The notes under the pieces: generated by a model
Seen by the model: the letters and a program-made list of their open reading frames with translations, nothing else
Told to the model about the DNA's origin: nothing
Databases searched by the model: none
Shown here: piece after piece, positions 1 through 10,899 of the stretch
Position numbering within the stretch: the first letter of the stretch is position 1
Layout: every line of letters starts with the position of its first letter
Program-made: the position numbers and the translations under genes
Source: Acholoe squamosa
Taxonomy: Eukaryota > Annelida > Polychaeta > Phyllodocida > Polynoidae
Direction of reading: 5' to 3'
Assembly: GCA_949317995.1 (NCBI GenBank)
Contig: OX439040.1
Location: 26,762,030-26,826,029 of the forward strand
DNA: 64,000 nucleotides

Positions 1-332
1 CGCTCCAAATATTATTTATGTGATCAGCATATTTTCATCATCATATAATATTATATCATTGATGATCATTTGATTGTATTTTGTGTTTCTTGTGTCATAT
101 CGATATATATCTCAACAAATATTATGTGATTGATTTGATACACTTGCCTGCTTCCTTACTGTTATTGTACATAATGACATATGTTTGATTATGTGGAGTC
201 TATATTTACTTCAACTGTTTGGTATCTGTTTGAAATATAAATAAAAATGGTCGGCTCTATAGCGTTACATAAATGAACCTGACAGTTCATTAACGCAATG
301 AGCTAGTCCAAAAAAAAAAAAAAAAAAAAAAA
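1..332. other. AT-rich flank ending in a 23-base A tract
   Basis: No coding signal is visible. An AATAAA-like stretch lies near 238 and a run of 23 A residues occupies 310-332, directly where the gypsy element of the minus strand stops. This looks like the 3' end of a plus-strand retrocopied sequence, or a poly-A/T junction made when the gypsy element was truncated. No target duplication could be identified. Confidence 0.4.
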
Positions 333-2438
333 TCTACCTGTGTAATAACTGCTCCTAAGCTGAAGTTGCTGGAGTCTGTGAAGATGATGAAGGGTTTGTT
401 ATAGTCTGGGAATTTTAGGATTGCCTCAGTGCAAATTGATGCTTTGATTTTTTCAAAGGCTGTTTGGCATTGAGTGGTCCATTTGAAGGTACCCTTTGTG
501 GCTTCATATAAGGGCTTCATTATATGGGCAAAGCCTCTAATGAATCTCTTATAAAATTGTGCCATTTCATTGAAACACCTAAGGTCGTGGATGTTTTTAG
601 GTGCTGGGAAGGTTTTAACCGGTGAGATTTTGTCTGGGGAAGGTGAGATGCAGTGTCGATCTAAGGTAAAACCTAAGAATTCCATTTTGGTAGTGCCAAA
701 TTCACATTTTTCTGACTTTAATTTGATGTTTCCTTTGATGAAAAGTTTTTAGCACTTCATCTAGGTCTTGCAGGTGTCTTTCCCATGTGGGGCTGTATAT
801 GGCCACATCATCCACATAGGCTACTGCATTTCTGTATTTGCACTTCATGAGCAATTGTTCCATTACATTCATGAATGACAAACCAGAAGTTTTTAAACCC
901 ATGGGTAATACTTTGGCCATGTACCTTGTGCCATTGGCGGAGAAGGTTGTCAAAGGCCTTGATTCTTTAGCTAGGGGAATCTGATGGTAGGCGCTGTATA
1001 CATCCAATTTGGAAAAATATTTAGCACCTGTTCTGCCAACTTGTTGCATGAGGTCGTCTGCTCTGGGGAAGGAGTAGGAAAAAGATTTTAGGTTTTGGTT
1101 GACCCATCTATAATCCACGACTATTCTCCATCCTGAGGCTACAGACCTGTCTCCCTGGGGTTTGGGTACTAAGAAGGCTGGGGAGTTCCACTCACAGGGC
1201 TTGGTGCATTCTTCAATGACACCTTGCTGTAAGTGTTTATCTAACAGCTCTCTTTGGAAAATCTCTTTCTTGGGTGACATTCTATAGGATGGTCTGTTGC
1301 AGGGTTTGAAATCGGGGATTAATTCTAATTTGACTTCATTTTCAACATTTAATCCTATAGCACTCTCATTTAATACAAAGGCCTCCCTATTTGATTCAAC
1401 AATGTTTTTGATTTGTTGTTTTTGGGCCTCAGTGAGCTTGTCACATATTGTATATTTTAGAGGGTCGTCCCCTTTGGGTAGCTGATCCAGAGGATCATCT
1501 CCACAATTGATGGGGAGCATGTCTTTGTCAGAGATTATGCTGTTGAGGGAGTGTTGGCTGTTCAGTTTTCCAATGGGAATAGCTTTGTTTAGGTTGTTAA
1601 GTGTAAAAATGCCTAGGTTCATGTGCTTTTTGATGTTGATGGAAAAATCATTTGGGTTGGCCACTGTTACCGGTATGATTTTTCTTGTTGACCTTGGTTC
1701 AACAAGGGCGTGCTTGATTAGTACCGGTAATGTCGTGTCAACATTTTCTGTGATGCCTGTTTTACCTATCAAGGAATCAGGTCCTATGACGATTGCATTG
1801 AATGTGGATTCAGAATTTGGTGGCATGGTTAGACCTTTGGCTGCTCTTATGAAGTGTGGTGAAGGAGATTTGGTTCCAAAGGAAATTTTGGCCCTATATT
1901 TGGTCATAAAGTTTACGCCAAGAATTATGGGGTGGTTTAGCTTTGGGACAACATGTAGTCTTGTTTTAAACTCTGTGTTATCGATTAGAAAGGTTATGGT
2001 GATGGAATTGTTGACCTGAACTGAGGATTTATCAGCTAGTAGGATAACCATGCGAGATCTCCTACCATGTCTGAAATTGGGGGTTGATATGATTTTATCT
2101 GCCATTTTCTGGCTGATAAAGGAAAGGGAGGCTCCAGAGTCTACAAGGGCTCTGTAAGAACTGCCATTGATATCAACATTAACCGCGCCTTTAGTCAATT
2201 CAGCATTAATGTAAGAGGTCTTACCTTGCTGCCCATACTTACTGGTCTCGACTTTTAACTGGAGGGTGGAAATTCTCTTGTTCTGGTTTTCATAGAGGTC
2301 CTCACTGTCTGATGAGGAGTCTTCATCACAATTCACAGGGTGGGGGTCTTGGTTCTGTTGTTCTGCTGAATTTAATTCTGTTCCATCATTCATGTGTGAA
2401 ATATGGCATGTGGGGGACGTTCCAATTTTGTTGTCCAA
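333..2438 (-). pseudogene. Pol of gypsy element 1: protease, RT, partial RNase H
   Basis: The N-terminal part holds a retropepsin-like aspartic protease with the catalytic DSGA (ALVDSGASLSFISQK) and a downstream ILGVNF. RT follows with GWRIVVDYRWVN, KLDVYSAYHQIPL, VLPMGLKTSG and the active-site YVDD (NAVAYVDDVAIYSP). The frame breaks near 700-755 in a run of T/A, and the thumb and RNase H start continue in another frame (EFLGFTLDRH, then FIIFTDSS), ending at the poly-T junction at 332. Integrase is absent. The lesions make this copy non-functional. Confidence 0.85.
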
Positions 2439-2483
2439 AGTGGGGGCGGGGCCGTAAGATGCATGGTGGCCCTCCCCTGGGTC

Positions 2484-5400
2484 CTATTCAATATTGTCAT
2501 TGTAGTGTTCTCCTTGTCCAGAATCAGGAGGTTGGTTGTCAGGATGGTTGTCTCCTATCTTTTTGTTGTCATTTCTGCCTGGTGTTGGGTCCCTAGATTT
2601 CTTTTGTTGCTGGGTCCAATCATCAGGGATCGGGAAATCTGCAGGGACTAGTAGTTTCTGGAAGGACACCTGGCGGGTGTTGGTGGGGGTGGAGGCAACA
2701 GGGATGAAGACAAAATTGTTTCTTGTGTCGCTGGATTTGGACCTGCTTTTGTTGCCTTCCTGAGATTTGCTCCTGCCTGGTGACTGATATCTATTCTTGG
2801 AGCCTGATCTGTTGTTTGAGCCGGATCTGGAGTTGTTATGACCTTGCTGATTTTGGTTGTATCCTGACTTAGATTTATCATCATACTGCTTATTGTTGCC
2901 GTTTCCAGGGGGCTTGTTGTTATAACTGTTGTTATTGTACTGGTCCTTCCTGGATCTGTTATTGTTGTTGTTGTTGCCATTGTAGCTGTTGTTCTTCTGC
3001 CCATTGTAGTTATTGTAGTTCATGGCACACAAGTCTGAAGATTGGTTTGAGGCATGGGCTGCTTTGGCTGCTTCTATGACCAATTCTTGTCTTAATGCTG
3101 CTGTCTTGGCTTCCCTAATGCTTTTGGGGCTGTCTGAGAGTACAACATTTTTTATTTCATCCTTGAGGCCATTTATAAGGTAGTCCACTTGTACAGACTC
3201 ATCCAGGTTGCTGTTGGATAGCAATAAGGTCATATCTGCTATATATTCCTCTACAGTCTCTTTGGGTTGCTGTTTTCTGTTTCTATATCCTTTGATTATT
3301 GTGGCAGGGTCAGGCTGGTTGAACCTGCTGAGAAAGGCGGTATAGACTGCCTCAGTGTCATACATGATTGGTTTGTCAAAAATGTTTGTGAAAAACCATT
3401 GTGCTGCTCTGCCCTTTAAAAAGGTATACATACAGGATGCATGCATTGTCGGGCTGCGGGGGTATGCATTTCTTATATAGAATTTGAATTCTGCCAGGAA
3501 TCTGGCTGCAGACCTGTAGGGCGAGGGCTTGTCAAAGGGTTCTGGTTTGTTGAAACAGCTTAGTTGAGCAGATGTGAGTCGCTCAGGTTCAAAACTCCTA
3601 TATCCAGTGGGGGCGGAGAAATTGGATTGTCCTAGATTTGGTATCATTGGTGTGGATTGAGCTGCAGGGTGGTGGGCAGCTGCTTGGGCAGGTGGTGTGT
3701 TTGTAAACAAACCATACATTGGTATAGGGTTGTTGTAGGGCGTGTGTGCCTGGTGGGGTGTGTATACATGGTTGTAAACACTGCCTGAAAATGATGTGGC
3801 GGCTACCGGTGATGGACGAGTGGTAGGGGGCGCCATCTGGTGGGTTGTGGCCGAACTACCAAAACCTGCATGTGTCGCGCCTTGTTGGGTGGGCGTGGCA
3901 CCTGTGGTTCGGGCTGTATTTTGGAAAAGGCTTGGCGGGCTGAGCCTGTACCCTACCGGTAATGATGTCGGCGTCCTGGTAGAGGTGCTCATAACCTGTG
4001 AAGGTTGGCCTGAGGGGGGTGGCCTAGTGTTGGTGGGTGAGAAATGGCTGTTTGGGCCTTGGTTGGTAGGTGTTCTTGTCCTATCAATGGCCCTGAATAT
4101 TTCGGTTCTCATTCCATCAATGTTTTTGTTGATTCTGTCAGACAGATTGGCTGACGCTATTTCAGACCTTCTCAGGACATCAGCATTGTCCTGAGCTGCT
4201 CTTCTCTGTATGTGGCCAATGTCATTTTCCAGGTGTGATTTCCAGGTGTCCATGTCATTCAATCTGTCATTTATCCTTGACAGTTGGCGGGAGGAGTCGT
4301 CTCCAATCCTTTTTATTTCAGCAGACAATAGGTTCATTTGTCCTGTTAACAGGTTGGAGAGGGAATCATTGACTGCCTGCGTGCATTCTCTGACTATGTT
4401 CCTCGTCATGTCATCCTGGTTGTACTCTGGGGGTGGTGCTGCAGTGGCCATGTTTCGATGGGCAGATGCTCTGTGCAGGTGGGGGAAGGTTACTTCTGTG
4501 TCTTCTTCAGAGGTGGATTCTGTTTGTAAGTGGGCGGGGAAGTGACTGCTTCTGTGTAGGATAGGAGTAGTGGCCACGAGGTCGCCTCTTCTAGCTGCAG
4601 AGTCCAAGCTTCTTTGAAGTCTGTAAAATACAGGTGTATTTGGCCTGTGAGGGGAGGATGATTGTACCCTTCTCCTGGGTCTATGGGTGGGGTATGGCCT
4701 CTCAAAGGATCTGGCTCTTGGTGGCGTGCTCAGGGATGAATTTGGCACTGGAGGTGTGGCCTTGTCTTCCTCAGAGGTAGAGTAGGAGTAATAAGGCCTA
4801 GGGTTGCCTCCAGGTGGGTTGCTATCAGGCTGTGGGTTTTGGTGCGGCCTTAGCAAATTGGTGAGATTGGGGCTGTCTTGCCACTGCTCTTCTAAAATAC
4901 GATTTATCCTGTCTAGGAAAACAGAGGGACTCTCACCACACTGGTAGCTTGGTGTAGCGCCGGTTGGTATCTGCTGTGCACGTCCTGTGTTGAGTCTGTT
5001 TTCTCTCCACCTGTGGATTGCTGAGTCTAGCCTGCTCCTCCAGTAATTGTCTGCTACTGATGGGTGGGCTTGGATATCTGGTACAGTGAGGTTGTCCCAA
5101 CTTAGGTCAGGTGTACACTGTGGGTCAGAATCACTGCTGGATGAGGGTGACCGTCCAGCAGCTTCCAGGGCTTCCTGCAGGCTTTTGGATCTTTCCTCTA
5201 GATGGCTATCTAGGTGGAGGTAACCAGGTGATTGATTTTCAGGCGTGCTGTATGTGGTACTTTGAAGACCACCTAATCTTAGGGGTGGTGATTCTGAGGG
5301 TGAAAAGCCAGGTAGGGTGAGGTTTAAACCTGGTGGTGGGGCTCCTGCTGGTGTACTGGTAGGTGCACCTGTGTTGGTGTCCACTATGGTAGATGAGAAA

Positions 5401-5600
5401 TGTAAGGTGTTTGAACTCACAGGTGTCTGTTTATGTGTGCGTCTATGGGCTGGTAGCACTGGGTCCAGCTGGAGCGCGTCTGGCGAGGAGTCTATCGGGG
5501 CGGTGTACTGTGTACTGGTGGCTTCTTGCTGATCTCTGTCTGGAGATGTAGGGATACGTTGTGGGGCTGGCTCCTTTGGTAGGGTCTCACTGTTGTCCAT
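2484..5600 (-). CDS. Gag polyprotein of gypsy element 1 (1038 residues)
   Basis: This uninterrupted frame begins 38 bases after the primer-binding site. The first 680 residues are Pro/Ser/Thr-rich and of low complexity, with a short predicted helical stretch around residues 400-500. Residues about 685-850 form a retrotransposon Gag capsid-like domain (FLAEFKFYIRNAYPR, LKGRAAQWFF, FLSRFNQPDPATIIKGYRNR, LINGLKDEIKNVVL). The tail from about 855 is rich in Asn, Arg, Ser and Gln and probably binds RNA; no CCHC zinc knuckle is visible, unlike many Gags. Gag stops 45 bases before the pol frame begins. Length is large for a gypsy Gag. Confidence 0.85.
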   Translation of the reverse strand: MDNSETLPKEPAPQRIPTSPDRDQQEATSTQYTAPIDSSPDALQLDPVLPAHRRTHKQTPVSSNTLHFSSTIVDTNTGAPTSTPAGAPPPGLNLTLPGFSPSESPPLRLGGLQSTTYSTPENQSPGYLHLDSHLEERSKSLQEALEAAGRSPSSSSDSDPQCTPDLSWDNLTVPDIQAHPSVADNYWRSRLDSAIHRWRENRLNTGRAQQIPTGATPSYQCGESPSVFLDRINRILEEQWQDSPNLTNLLRPHQNPQPDSNPPGGNPRPYYSYSTSEEDKATPPVPNSSLSTPPRARSFERPYPTHRPRRRVQSSSPHRPNTPVFYRLQRSLDSAARRGDLVATTPILHRSSHFPAHLQTESTSEEDTEVTFPHLHRASAHRNMATAAPPPEYNQDDMTRNIVRECTQAVNDSLSNLLTGQMNLLSAEIKRIGDDSSRQLSRINDRLNDMDTWKSHLENDIGHIQRRAAQDNADVLRRSEIASANLSDRINKNIDGMRTEIFRAIDRTRTPTNQGPNSHFSPTNTRPPPSGQPSQVMSTSTRTPTSLPVGYRLSPPSLFQNTARTTGATPTQQGATHAGFGSSATTHQMAPPTTRPSPVAATSFSGSVYNHVYTPHQAHTPYNNPIPMYGLFTNTPPAQAAAHHPAAQSTPMIPNLGQSNFSAPTGYRSFEPERLTSAQLSCFNKPEPFDKPSPYRSAARFLAEFKFYIRNAYPRSPTMHASCMYTFLKGRAAQWFFTNIFDKPIMYDTEAVYTAFLSRFNQPDPATIIKGYRNRKQQPKETVEEYIADMTLLLSNSNLDESVQVDYLINGLKDEIKNVVLSDSPKSIREAKTAALRQELVIEAAKAAHASNQSSDLCAMNYNNYNGQKNNSYNGNNNNNNRSRKDQYNNNSYNNKPPGNGNNKQYDDKSKSGYNQNQQGHNNSRSGSNNRSGSKNRYQSPGRSKSQEGNKSRSKSSDTRNNFVFIPVASTPTNTRQVSFQKLLVPADFPIPDDWTQQQKKSRDPTPGRNDNKKIGDNHPDNQPPDSGQGEHYNDNIE

Positions 5601-5638
5601 GGCTCATGAGAGGTGGTAACTTGTGGGATGATACGTGA

Positions 5639-5651
5639 GGGTTTTCCACCA
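5639..5651 (-). promoter_or_regulatory. Candidate tRNA primer-binding site
   Basis: On the minus strand the sequence one base after the LTR is TGGTGGAAAACCC. The other gypsy element of this window has TGGTGGAGAACCC in the same position (62755-62743). Conservation of 12 of 13 bases between two otherwise diverged elements, starting with the TGG expected to pair with a tRNA CCA end, supports a primer-binding site. The tRNA was not identified. Confidence 0.6.
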
Positions 5652-5652
5652 T

Positions 5653-6301
5653 TGTCAACGAGTCCGTAAATGATGAATAAGGATGAATACAGACGAATCA
5701 GGAATTCAGTCCACGAGGTATAGTTGGTGATACAGTATAAAGGTGCCCAACAGTGTCCAAGCCTAGCCCTTGAGCCAAGGGCCTTGGTCTCACGTGAATG
5801 TGTGAGGTATGAAGTATGAAGGTGGAAAGATGAGTGAGCTGCTCCCTCCACAGGTATTTGTAGTAGGAGCTGCTCACCCAGCTCATCCTAAAAATAGTAT
5901 CAGGTGAGCTAAATATAGTAACTGGGGAACTCCAGTGCAGGTATGTAGGGGGGATCCCAAACATAGCACTGGGGTTCACAGAGTTCAGTATGGTTCTAAA
6001 TATAGCTGCTGGGAATTCCCGGTATGCTGTGAGCTGCTCATGATCAATGGGCATGTCCTCCAGCAGGAGGAGTTGGTCTAAACATTGTCTGCTAGGAATT
6101 TCCAGCATGCAGCGAGCTGCTTGTGATTGACGGCGTATCCTCCAGTGGGAGGAGGCGGGGTCACTGAGTGCAGTTGACACCGCCAGCCTTTGGTCTTTGG
6201 TATGGTTTGGCTTGTGGGTAGACTCGGACACTGGGTTACATGGTAGAGTCAAGGTGAAAAATAAATATGATAAGTACAATACCTATAACGGTCTACTGAC
6301 A
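5653..6301 (-). repeat. 5' LTR of the gypsy element
   Basis: The 649-bp segment has ends TGTCA and TGACA, a perfect 5-bp inverted terminal pair of the TG..CA type. It is followed on the minus strand by a primer-binding-site-like sequence one base away, then by gag. Because the 3' LTR is absent, the limits rest on the terminal inverted pair, the PBS and the abrupt start of an unrelated duplicated exon at 6302. Open frames inside it carry no recognisable protein. Confidence 0.7.
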
Positions 6302-6428
6302 ATACATAGAAGGTTGGCATAAAGATACTGGTAGCTATGATTACCATACAACCTGTGCAAGAAAGATTATACTTATTCATATTGGCTATGGTTTGTCAGC
6401 TGAGATCTACACCTGCACACATACTAGT
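6302..6428 (-). pseudogene. Decayed copy of MPV17L exon 1, downstream half
   Basis: This stretch aligns base by base, with many substitutions, to 29093-29222, the part of MPV17L exon 1 that encodes about residues 25 to 68. It ends in ACTAGT at 6423-6428. The alignment resumes at 21463 after a second ACTAGT (21463-21468), in the same orientation. It is a partial duplicate rather than an exon in use: no splice sites or open frame are conserved, and the LTR of the gypsy element abuts its other side. Confidence 0.75.
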
Positions 6429-7059
6429 TGCAGACTATTGATAGGAGGGGAGGTTAGACCAAAATGTTTTTGGAGACACCTCCAAAAGTTGCTACTCATC
6501 ATGAGAAACAAGAATCTGGGCATTCGTTTTTGATTTTGGGCATTCTAACCCCCCTGACCACCCATTCCAAGGATAAAAAGTTGGAAAATATTAAATTAAT
6601 TATTTTTTATTGCTATATTGCTAAGATTAGGCCTTTAATAACTCTAGGATAGACAGAAATGTACTTCATATCAACAATAAAAAATCAAGAAGTCAAAATA
6701 ACATGATTTTGAATTTTCCGAAAAATCCAATATGGCTACCAGGAGCAGAAAATGGGTATTTTAAGCACATTTTCATCCCTGAATTAAAAACCAACACAAG
6801 TATTATGTCACCATAGGTAAAGTAAGAACTAGGATCATAAGGAAAGCATGCATATTCAGATTGAAGTGCATTGCTCTCCTATTGGGGTCATTATATTGTA
6901 TTTATAGCCCCTAAAATAGCAATAAATGGTGATATAACTATGTAACTTGGATATTTGTTTACAGTTATTTTGAAATCATAGGAAATTTGTTTTCCTGGCA
7001 ACTGAAACAACTTAAATCACTACCAGGAAGTACATAATAATCAAGACAATAGGCAGGCA
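6429..7059 (+). repeat. Left arm of the long inverted repeat
   Basis: The arm matches the reverse complement of 20907-21462. Shared blocks include the stretch at 6486-6550 (AGTTGCTACTCATCATGAGA), the stretch containing CAATAAAAAATCAAGAAGT, the block around 6720-6830 (CCAATATGGC, AAAATGGGTATTTTAAGCAC) and the block 6850-7020 containing TCTCCTATTGGGG. Divergence is high enough that the two copies are old. It ends at the insertion point of a MITE at 7060. No coding signal is seen. Confidence 0.7.
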
Positions 7060-7434
7060 TACCGTATTCGACGTAATTAATGCACAGTGTGCTTAAAAAT
7101 AATTCTTTCATTCAAAAATTAATTCTATTAAGCACACACCCCTGTGTGTGCTTATTCATAGATTCATGTTTATGTGAAACTCAGACCTCAAGTGTTGAGG
7201 TGATACTCTTTAGACTTGAAAACCTACATGGGCCTTAACACCTGGATGTATGAAATGCTTCATGGTGCACATTCACAGTGTTCAAAAGGTGTGAACACAT
7301 GCTGCATCAGTGTATATTGCGACAGTGCCCTATCCTTTAACTTTAGAAAATATAGTGGGGGATGTCCTCTTCAGGAAGAAAATAGGGGGTGTGCACTTAT
7401 TAGGGTATGTGTGCTAATTACATCGAATACGGTA
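7060..7434. mobile_element. MITE with TACCGTATTCGA termini
   Basis: Both ends read TACCGTATTCGAYGTAATTA when viewed inward, giving terminal inverted repeats of about 20 bp, and the outer TA would be the target duplication expected of Tc1/mariner or pogo-type elements. Subterminal GTGTGCTTA-like motifs recur inside. It is non-coding. Two other MITEs in the window (47282 and 51247) begin with the same TACC/CCG style and TA. Confidence 0.7.
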
Positions 7435-8413
7435 GACCTATAGACCATGAATGATCCAATGTGACTGTGTGAATCAAGATATTGATATTACATTACAGTG
7501 TAGAGAATAACAACAAATAATAAGCACTGTGGATTTCTACATCACAGTAGCTTGGTGACTTATTCATTTTATTTGCTATAAAGCCGAAATCAGGCTTCAA
7601 ATCCTTCTCATTCATTAATTCCAAGAATAATTCCTAGTTTGTATTACATGTATGTGTCAAGAGCTAGCTTCATGTGACATTTCATAAGCCCTTTGTAATC
7701 TGCATAATGCATATGCCCATTATATAGCCCAATCATTGTCATTATGCACCAAGGCAAAATGCATAACACTAAGTATCTTTTATGCCCTGGTGAGTACAAT
7801 GCCAGTGCATCATGACAATCAGACTGGGTTGAAATATTTGCAAGGGGATCAGCAGGCTGCATTAGTTTGCACTAGGCTGCATTTCTAATAGCATCCTGTA
7901 GTCGCTGGCCTCTATTTCATTTACCTCCTTTAGGCCTCAGATTTTAGCAAAACTATAACTTGGGTGCACCCCCTCCTTTTTTAACTTCTGGATCTTTCAC
8001 TGCAAGTAATGTAATCATACTTCATTGCATCACCTGGTCAGTAATTACTCTGCATATAATCTATAATGCAGGTTATTAACATTAAGAAACAGTCCTAGGT
8101 GATTGGCATCAGGGTCAGGTATCTGCTGAAGGTGGAGTGGGATAACTTTCATTGGTATAAACATCACCATTAAAATAGTATGTCATTTTCATAAGAACCA
8201 CAAATATTAAGGATCAGCTAAAGACAGTAAACTATATCATCGAACTGGTCCCAGAGTTAAGTACTAGCATCCTAGACTCTGCTATTGTGTTGGGAAGGTT
8301 TGTGAAAGTAGTGCCTGGTTCTGTAAGTAACAACCAGATGGCAGTACAGTGTAGTGGGTATAGTCTAAGAACTTTGATCATGCTGTCATTATTAGGTAGA
8401 CTGCCACAGCAGT

Positions 8414-8477
8414 ATCTGTAGTACAGTGGTACAGCATTTGTCTGGCAGTCAAAGGGTCTTGAGTTCAGGACTGCACC
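8414..8477 (+). repeat. tRNA-derived SINE head
   Basis: The segment reads like a decayed tRNA, with an A-box-like TACAGTGGTACAG and a B-box-like GAGTTCAGGAC spaced as in a tRNA gene. The acceptor stem does not pair well, so a working tRNA gene is unlikely and a SINE or tRNA pseudogene is more probable. Confidence 0.45.
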
Positions 8478-8640
8478 AAACCACTTTGTATGAAACATTT
8501 TATTTTTACTTTTGGTAGCAGGGCTTACCAAATCCTTCCTGTTGTCAATATTCCTATAATTACTATAATGAACGACTGGACAAAGAAACTAAACATTAAT
8601 TTCAGTGGTAATTCCATGCTTATGCCTCCATAAATACATT

Positions 8641-8717
8641 ACCGATAACTGGCAACTTGAACCCACTTCCTGCAGATTTGGAGTCCCACCCTCTACTGAC
8701 TGAGCTAATGAGGCTGA
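8641..8717 (-). repeat. tRNA-derived SINE head or tRNA pseudogene
   Basis: On the minus strand an A-box-like TTAGCTCAGTCAGTAG, an anticodon-loop-like GACTCCAAATC and a B-box-like GGGTTCAAGTTG occur in tRNA spacing. The anticodon would be CCA. The 5' and 3' acceptor halves do not pair, so I regard it as a SINE head or pseudo-tRNA, not an active tRNA gene. Confidence 0.5.
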
Positions 8718-9464
8718 TGGTTCTTGTGGTAGAGACACACCTAATATTCCCATAATATATTACAGGCATTGGGCTCAAGTAATACCTAGCTGTATACATG
8801 GTCACAGGAGGATGGAGTTTGGGATATATTGTTGTCAGATAGATATACTACAAACCTGTATACTCCTGGTAAAATGTATACCTATACCACTGTATCTATA
8901 TATTATATGCCGGTATATTATACAATGCATGTATTATTGTATAGGTCTTAACTAGACATAGGATCTACTTCTTGTGTTGCCCAATGATATCCTGCATCTC
9001 ATTAGCCTGTACAGGCTGTATCCCACAATGCATGGCGCAGAAAATCAGGGGTTAATATGAGTGAGGTAGTGACACCTGGTATCAGGTTGATTATATCATT
9101 ATGTGTACATGTGAATGGACTACCTGTCAGTTTAGTCAATAATCTATATGTAATTCTTTGAATGCCCATTGTTGATCAATCAGTTTTGTTGATGTTGGGT
9201 AATTTTTAGGCAAAGTCGTATCTCTAGGTTGTGGTCACACTGGGGAATGAAGGACAGTAAACATGATGGCTGGGTACTGCCCATAAAACATGCCCCCTAA
9301 TATCTATAGAATAGCAAGTGATTATGAAGTGCAGGCTTATCACAAATATTCATGTTTCTTCTGATGTTTGATAATTAGTTATTAGCAGAGAGTGTTGGGT
9401 GTTGGTCCAACCTCTGAAAATTTAAGGGGTCTTGAACACTTCACAAGTTGAAGAATTTCTCGAC

Positions 9465-9660
<196 letters not shown>

Positions 9661-9839
9661 ATTCACATCGAATCATCCTGATGGGACGTTTTTCCTTGCA
9701 TTCTAGGCATAGTGTGCATTGGACAGAATGGTTATGGAATATACAATATGTCATATATGTATATGACGGGATGTAGTATTCAAGGCCAGCGATATACGAA
9801 CTAGCTCCTCGTGCATGGAGTGCCACTGTATGCACAAGG

Positions 9840-10047
9840 AATAGGTGGTCACAGGACAACAGGGGGGTTACAGGACACAAAAGTAGGGATGGTTACTGGA
9901 CACACACTGGGGTAGTTACAGGACACACAAGGAGGGGGTGGTTACAGGACACATTTAAGTAAGGGTGGTTACAGGACACAAAAGTAGGGGTAGTTCCTGG
10001 ACACACACTGGGGTGGTTACAGGACACAAAAAGAGGGATGGTTACAG
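9840..10047 (+). repeat. GGTTACAGGACACA minisatellite, forward arm
   Basis: Units of roughly 28-35 bp share the core GGTTACAGGACACA followed by variable A/G-rich spacers. The Harbinger element is inserted within this array, which resumes at 19500. The duplicated CAG lies in the core (10045-10047 and 19500-19502). Confidence 0.85.
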
Positions 10048-10258
10048 GAGGTCGTTACACAAAGAGCGATTTCACCCAAATCAGCGTACACAGTTAAGAC
10101 TTCTGTTATGGTGCGTTACACAATAGGTTCTGCCTTTTTCCTACCAGAGTCTTTGTTGCAACGAAAGTTTATTTTAAATTCTCGCTGTGCGACATAGTCA
10201 TTGTCACAGCAAGAAAAGAGCCCCAGAAACTTGCGTAACTTGACCCAGTTCCGTCACA

Positions 10259-10271
10259 ACGTCACTTCCGG
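10259..10271 (+). promoter_or_regulatory. CRE/ETS-like promoter motifs of gene A
   Basis: ACGTCACTTCCGG lies about 60 bases upstream of the gene A ATG. The ACGTCA half-site and CTTCCGG resemble CREB/ATF and ETS sites. ACGTCA also occurs in the presumed promoters of gene B and of the SANT gene of Harbinger 2. Confidence 0.4.
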
Positions 10272-10728
10272 GAAGTAGGTGGCAACTGTTTTGGTTTCAG
10301 TGGGGACAGAGCCCTTACCCTGAAAGAACATGGCCTTCTTATCTCCAGAAGTAAGTTAAACATTCTAATTAAAGTCTATTAAGATTCAAAAAATGTGCCG
10401 ATCCTTTTTATGTGTCACAAAAGAGGTGTCCTTCCCCTGTCCTGCCTTTTCCTTCCTTTTTTTCGTGTGCCGGGATGAGCGATAAAAGGGAAGAAGCCGT
10501 CTGACACGATTTTCTTTTTTTTCTCTCCTCTTCGACTGTCTGTCCTCTTTGTTTCTTTAGTAAAAATTGCCCTTTTTTTCGTTTCAGAAGACTAGAGGGT
10601 ATTCTCCCTCTAGCAGTAGTGAAGACGATGGGTATGGGGATGAGGGACAGGAACTTCACGAGGACGGACACAGGTCTTTCGACCTACCAGACATTTTTAA
10701 TCCTTCCACTTCCCATAGACGAAAGTTA

Positions 10729-10899
10729 GAAGAAGAAGAAGAAGAAGAAGAAGAAGAAGAAGAAGAAGAAGAAGAAGAAGAAGAAGAAGAAGAAGAAGAA
10801 GAAGAAGAAGAAGAAGAAGAAGAAGAAGAAGAAGAAGAAGAAGAAGAAGAAGAAGAAGAAGAAGAAGAAGAAGAAGAAGAAGAAGAAGAAGAAGAAGAA
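10729..10899 (+). repeat. Perfect GAA(57) tract coding poly-Glu
   Basis: The tract consists of 57 uninterrupted GAA codons in frame with gene A exon 2. A pure purine run of this length favours replication slippage and triplex formation. The opposite-strand poly-Ser frame is a shadow. Confidence 0.95.

Larger units (their letters stand above)
333..6301 (-). mobile_element. Ty3/gypsy LTR retrotransposon, 3'-truncated
   Basis: Read on the minus strand the order is LTR (6301-5653), primer-binding site, gag, protease, reverse transcriptase and the start of RNase H, then an abrupt poly-T junction at 332. RNase H is cut soon after the first catalytic stretch (IIFTDSSNFSLGAVITQ), and integrase and the 3' LTR are missing. 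Protease-RT-RNase H order and the YVDD motif fit Ty3/gypsy (Metaviridae-type). A frameshift also splits RT from RNase H near 700-755. The copy cannot be autonomous. The LTR outer edge coincides with the point where homology to MPV17L exon 1 begins at 6302. Confidence 0.9.
7435..9464. other. Non-coding stretch with SINE heads
   Basis: Apart from two tRNA-like SINE heads (8414-8477 and 8641-8717) no gene or clear repeat structure is visible here. Short open frames have no recognisable protein content and interrupted composition typical of non-coding DNA. Confidence 0.5.

Noticed and set aside
1507..2019. Plus-strand 170-residue frame within the gypsy pol region
   Set aside because: It is antisense to the protease coding frame, which has clear DSGA and RT motifs.
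5698..6279. 193-residue minus-strand frame inside the LTR
   Set aside because: No recognisable domain, lies wholly in the LTR, and composition is not coding-like.
8641..8717. Functional tRNA-Trp gene
   Set aside because: The acceptor arms do not pair and the B box is degenerate; SINE head or pseudogene is more likely.
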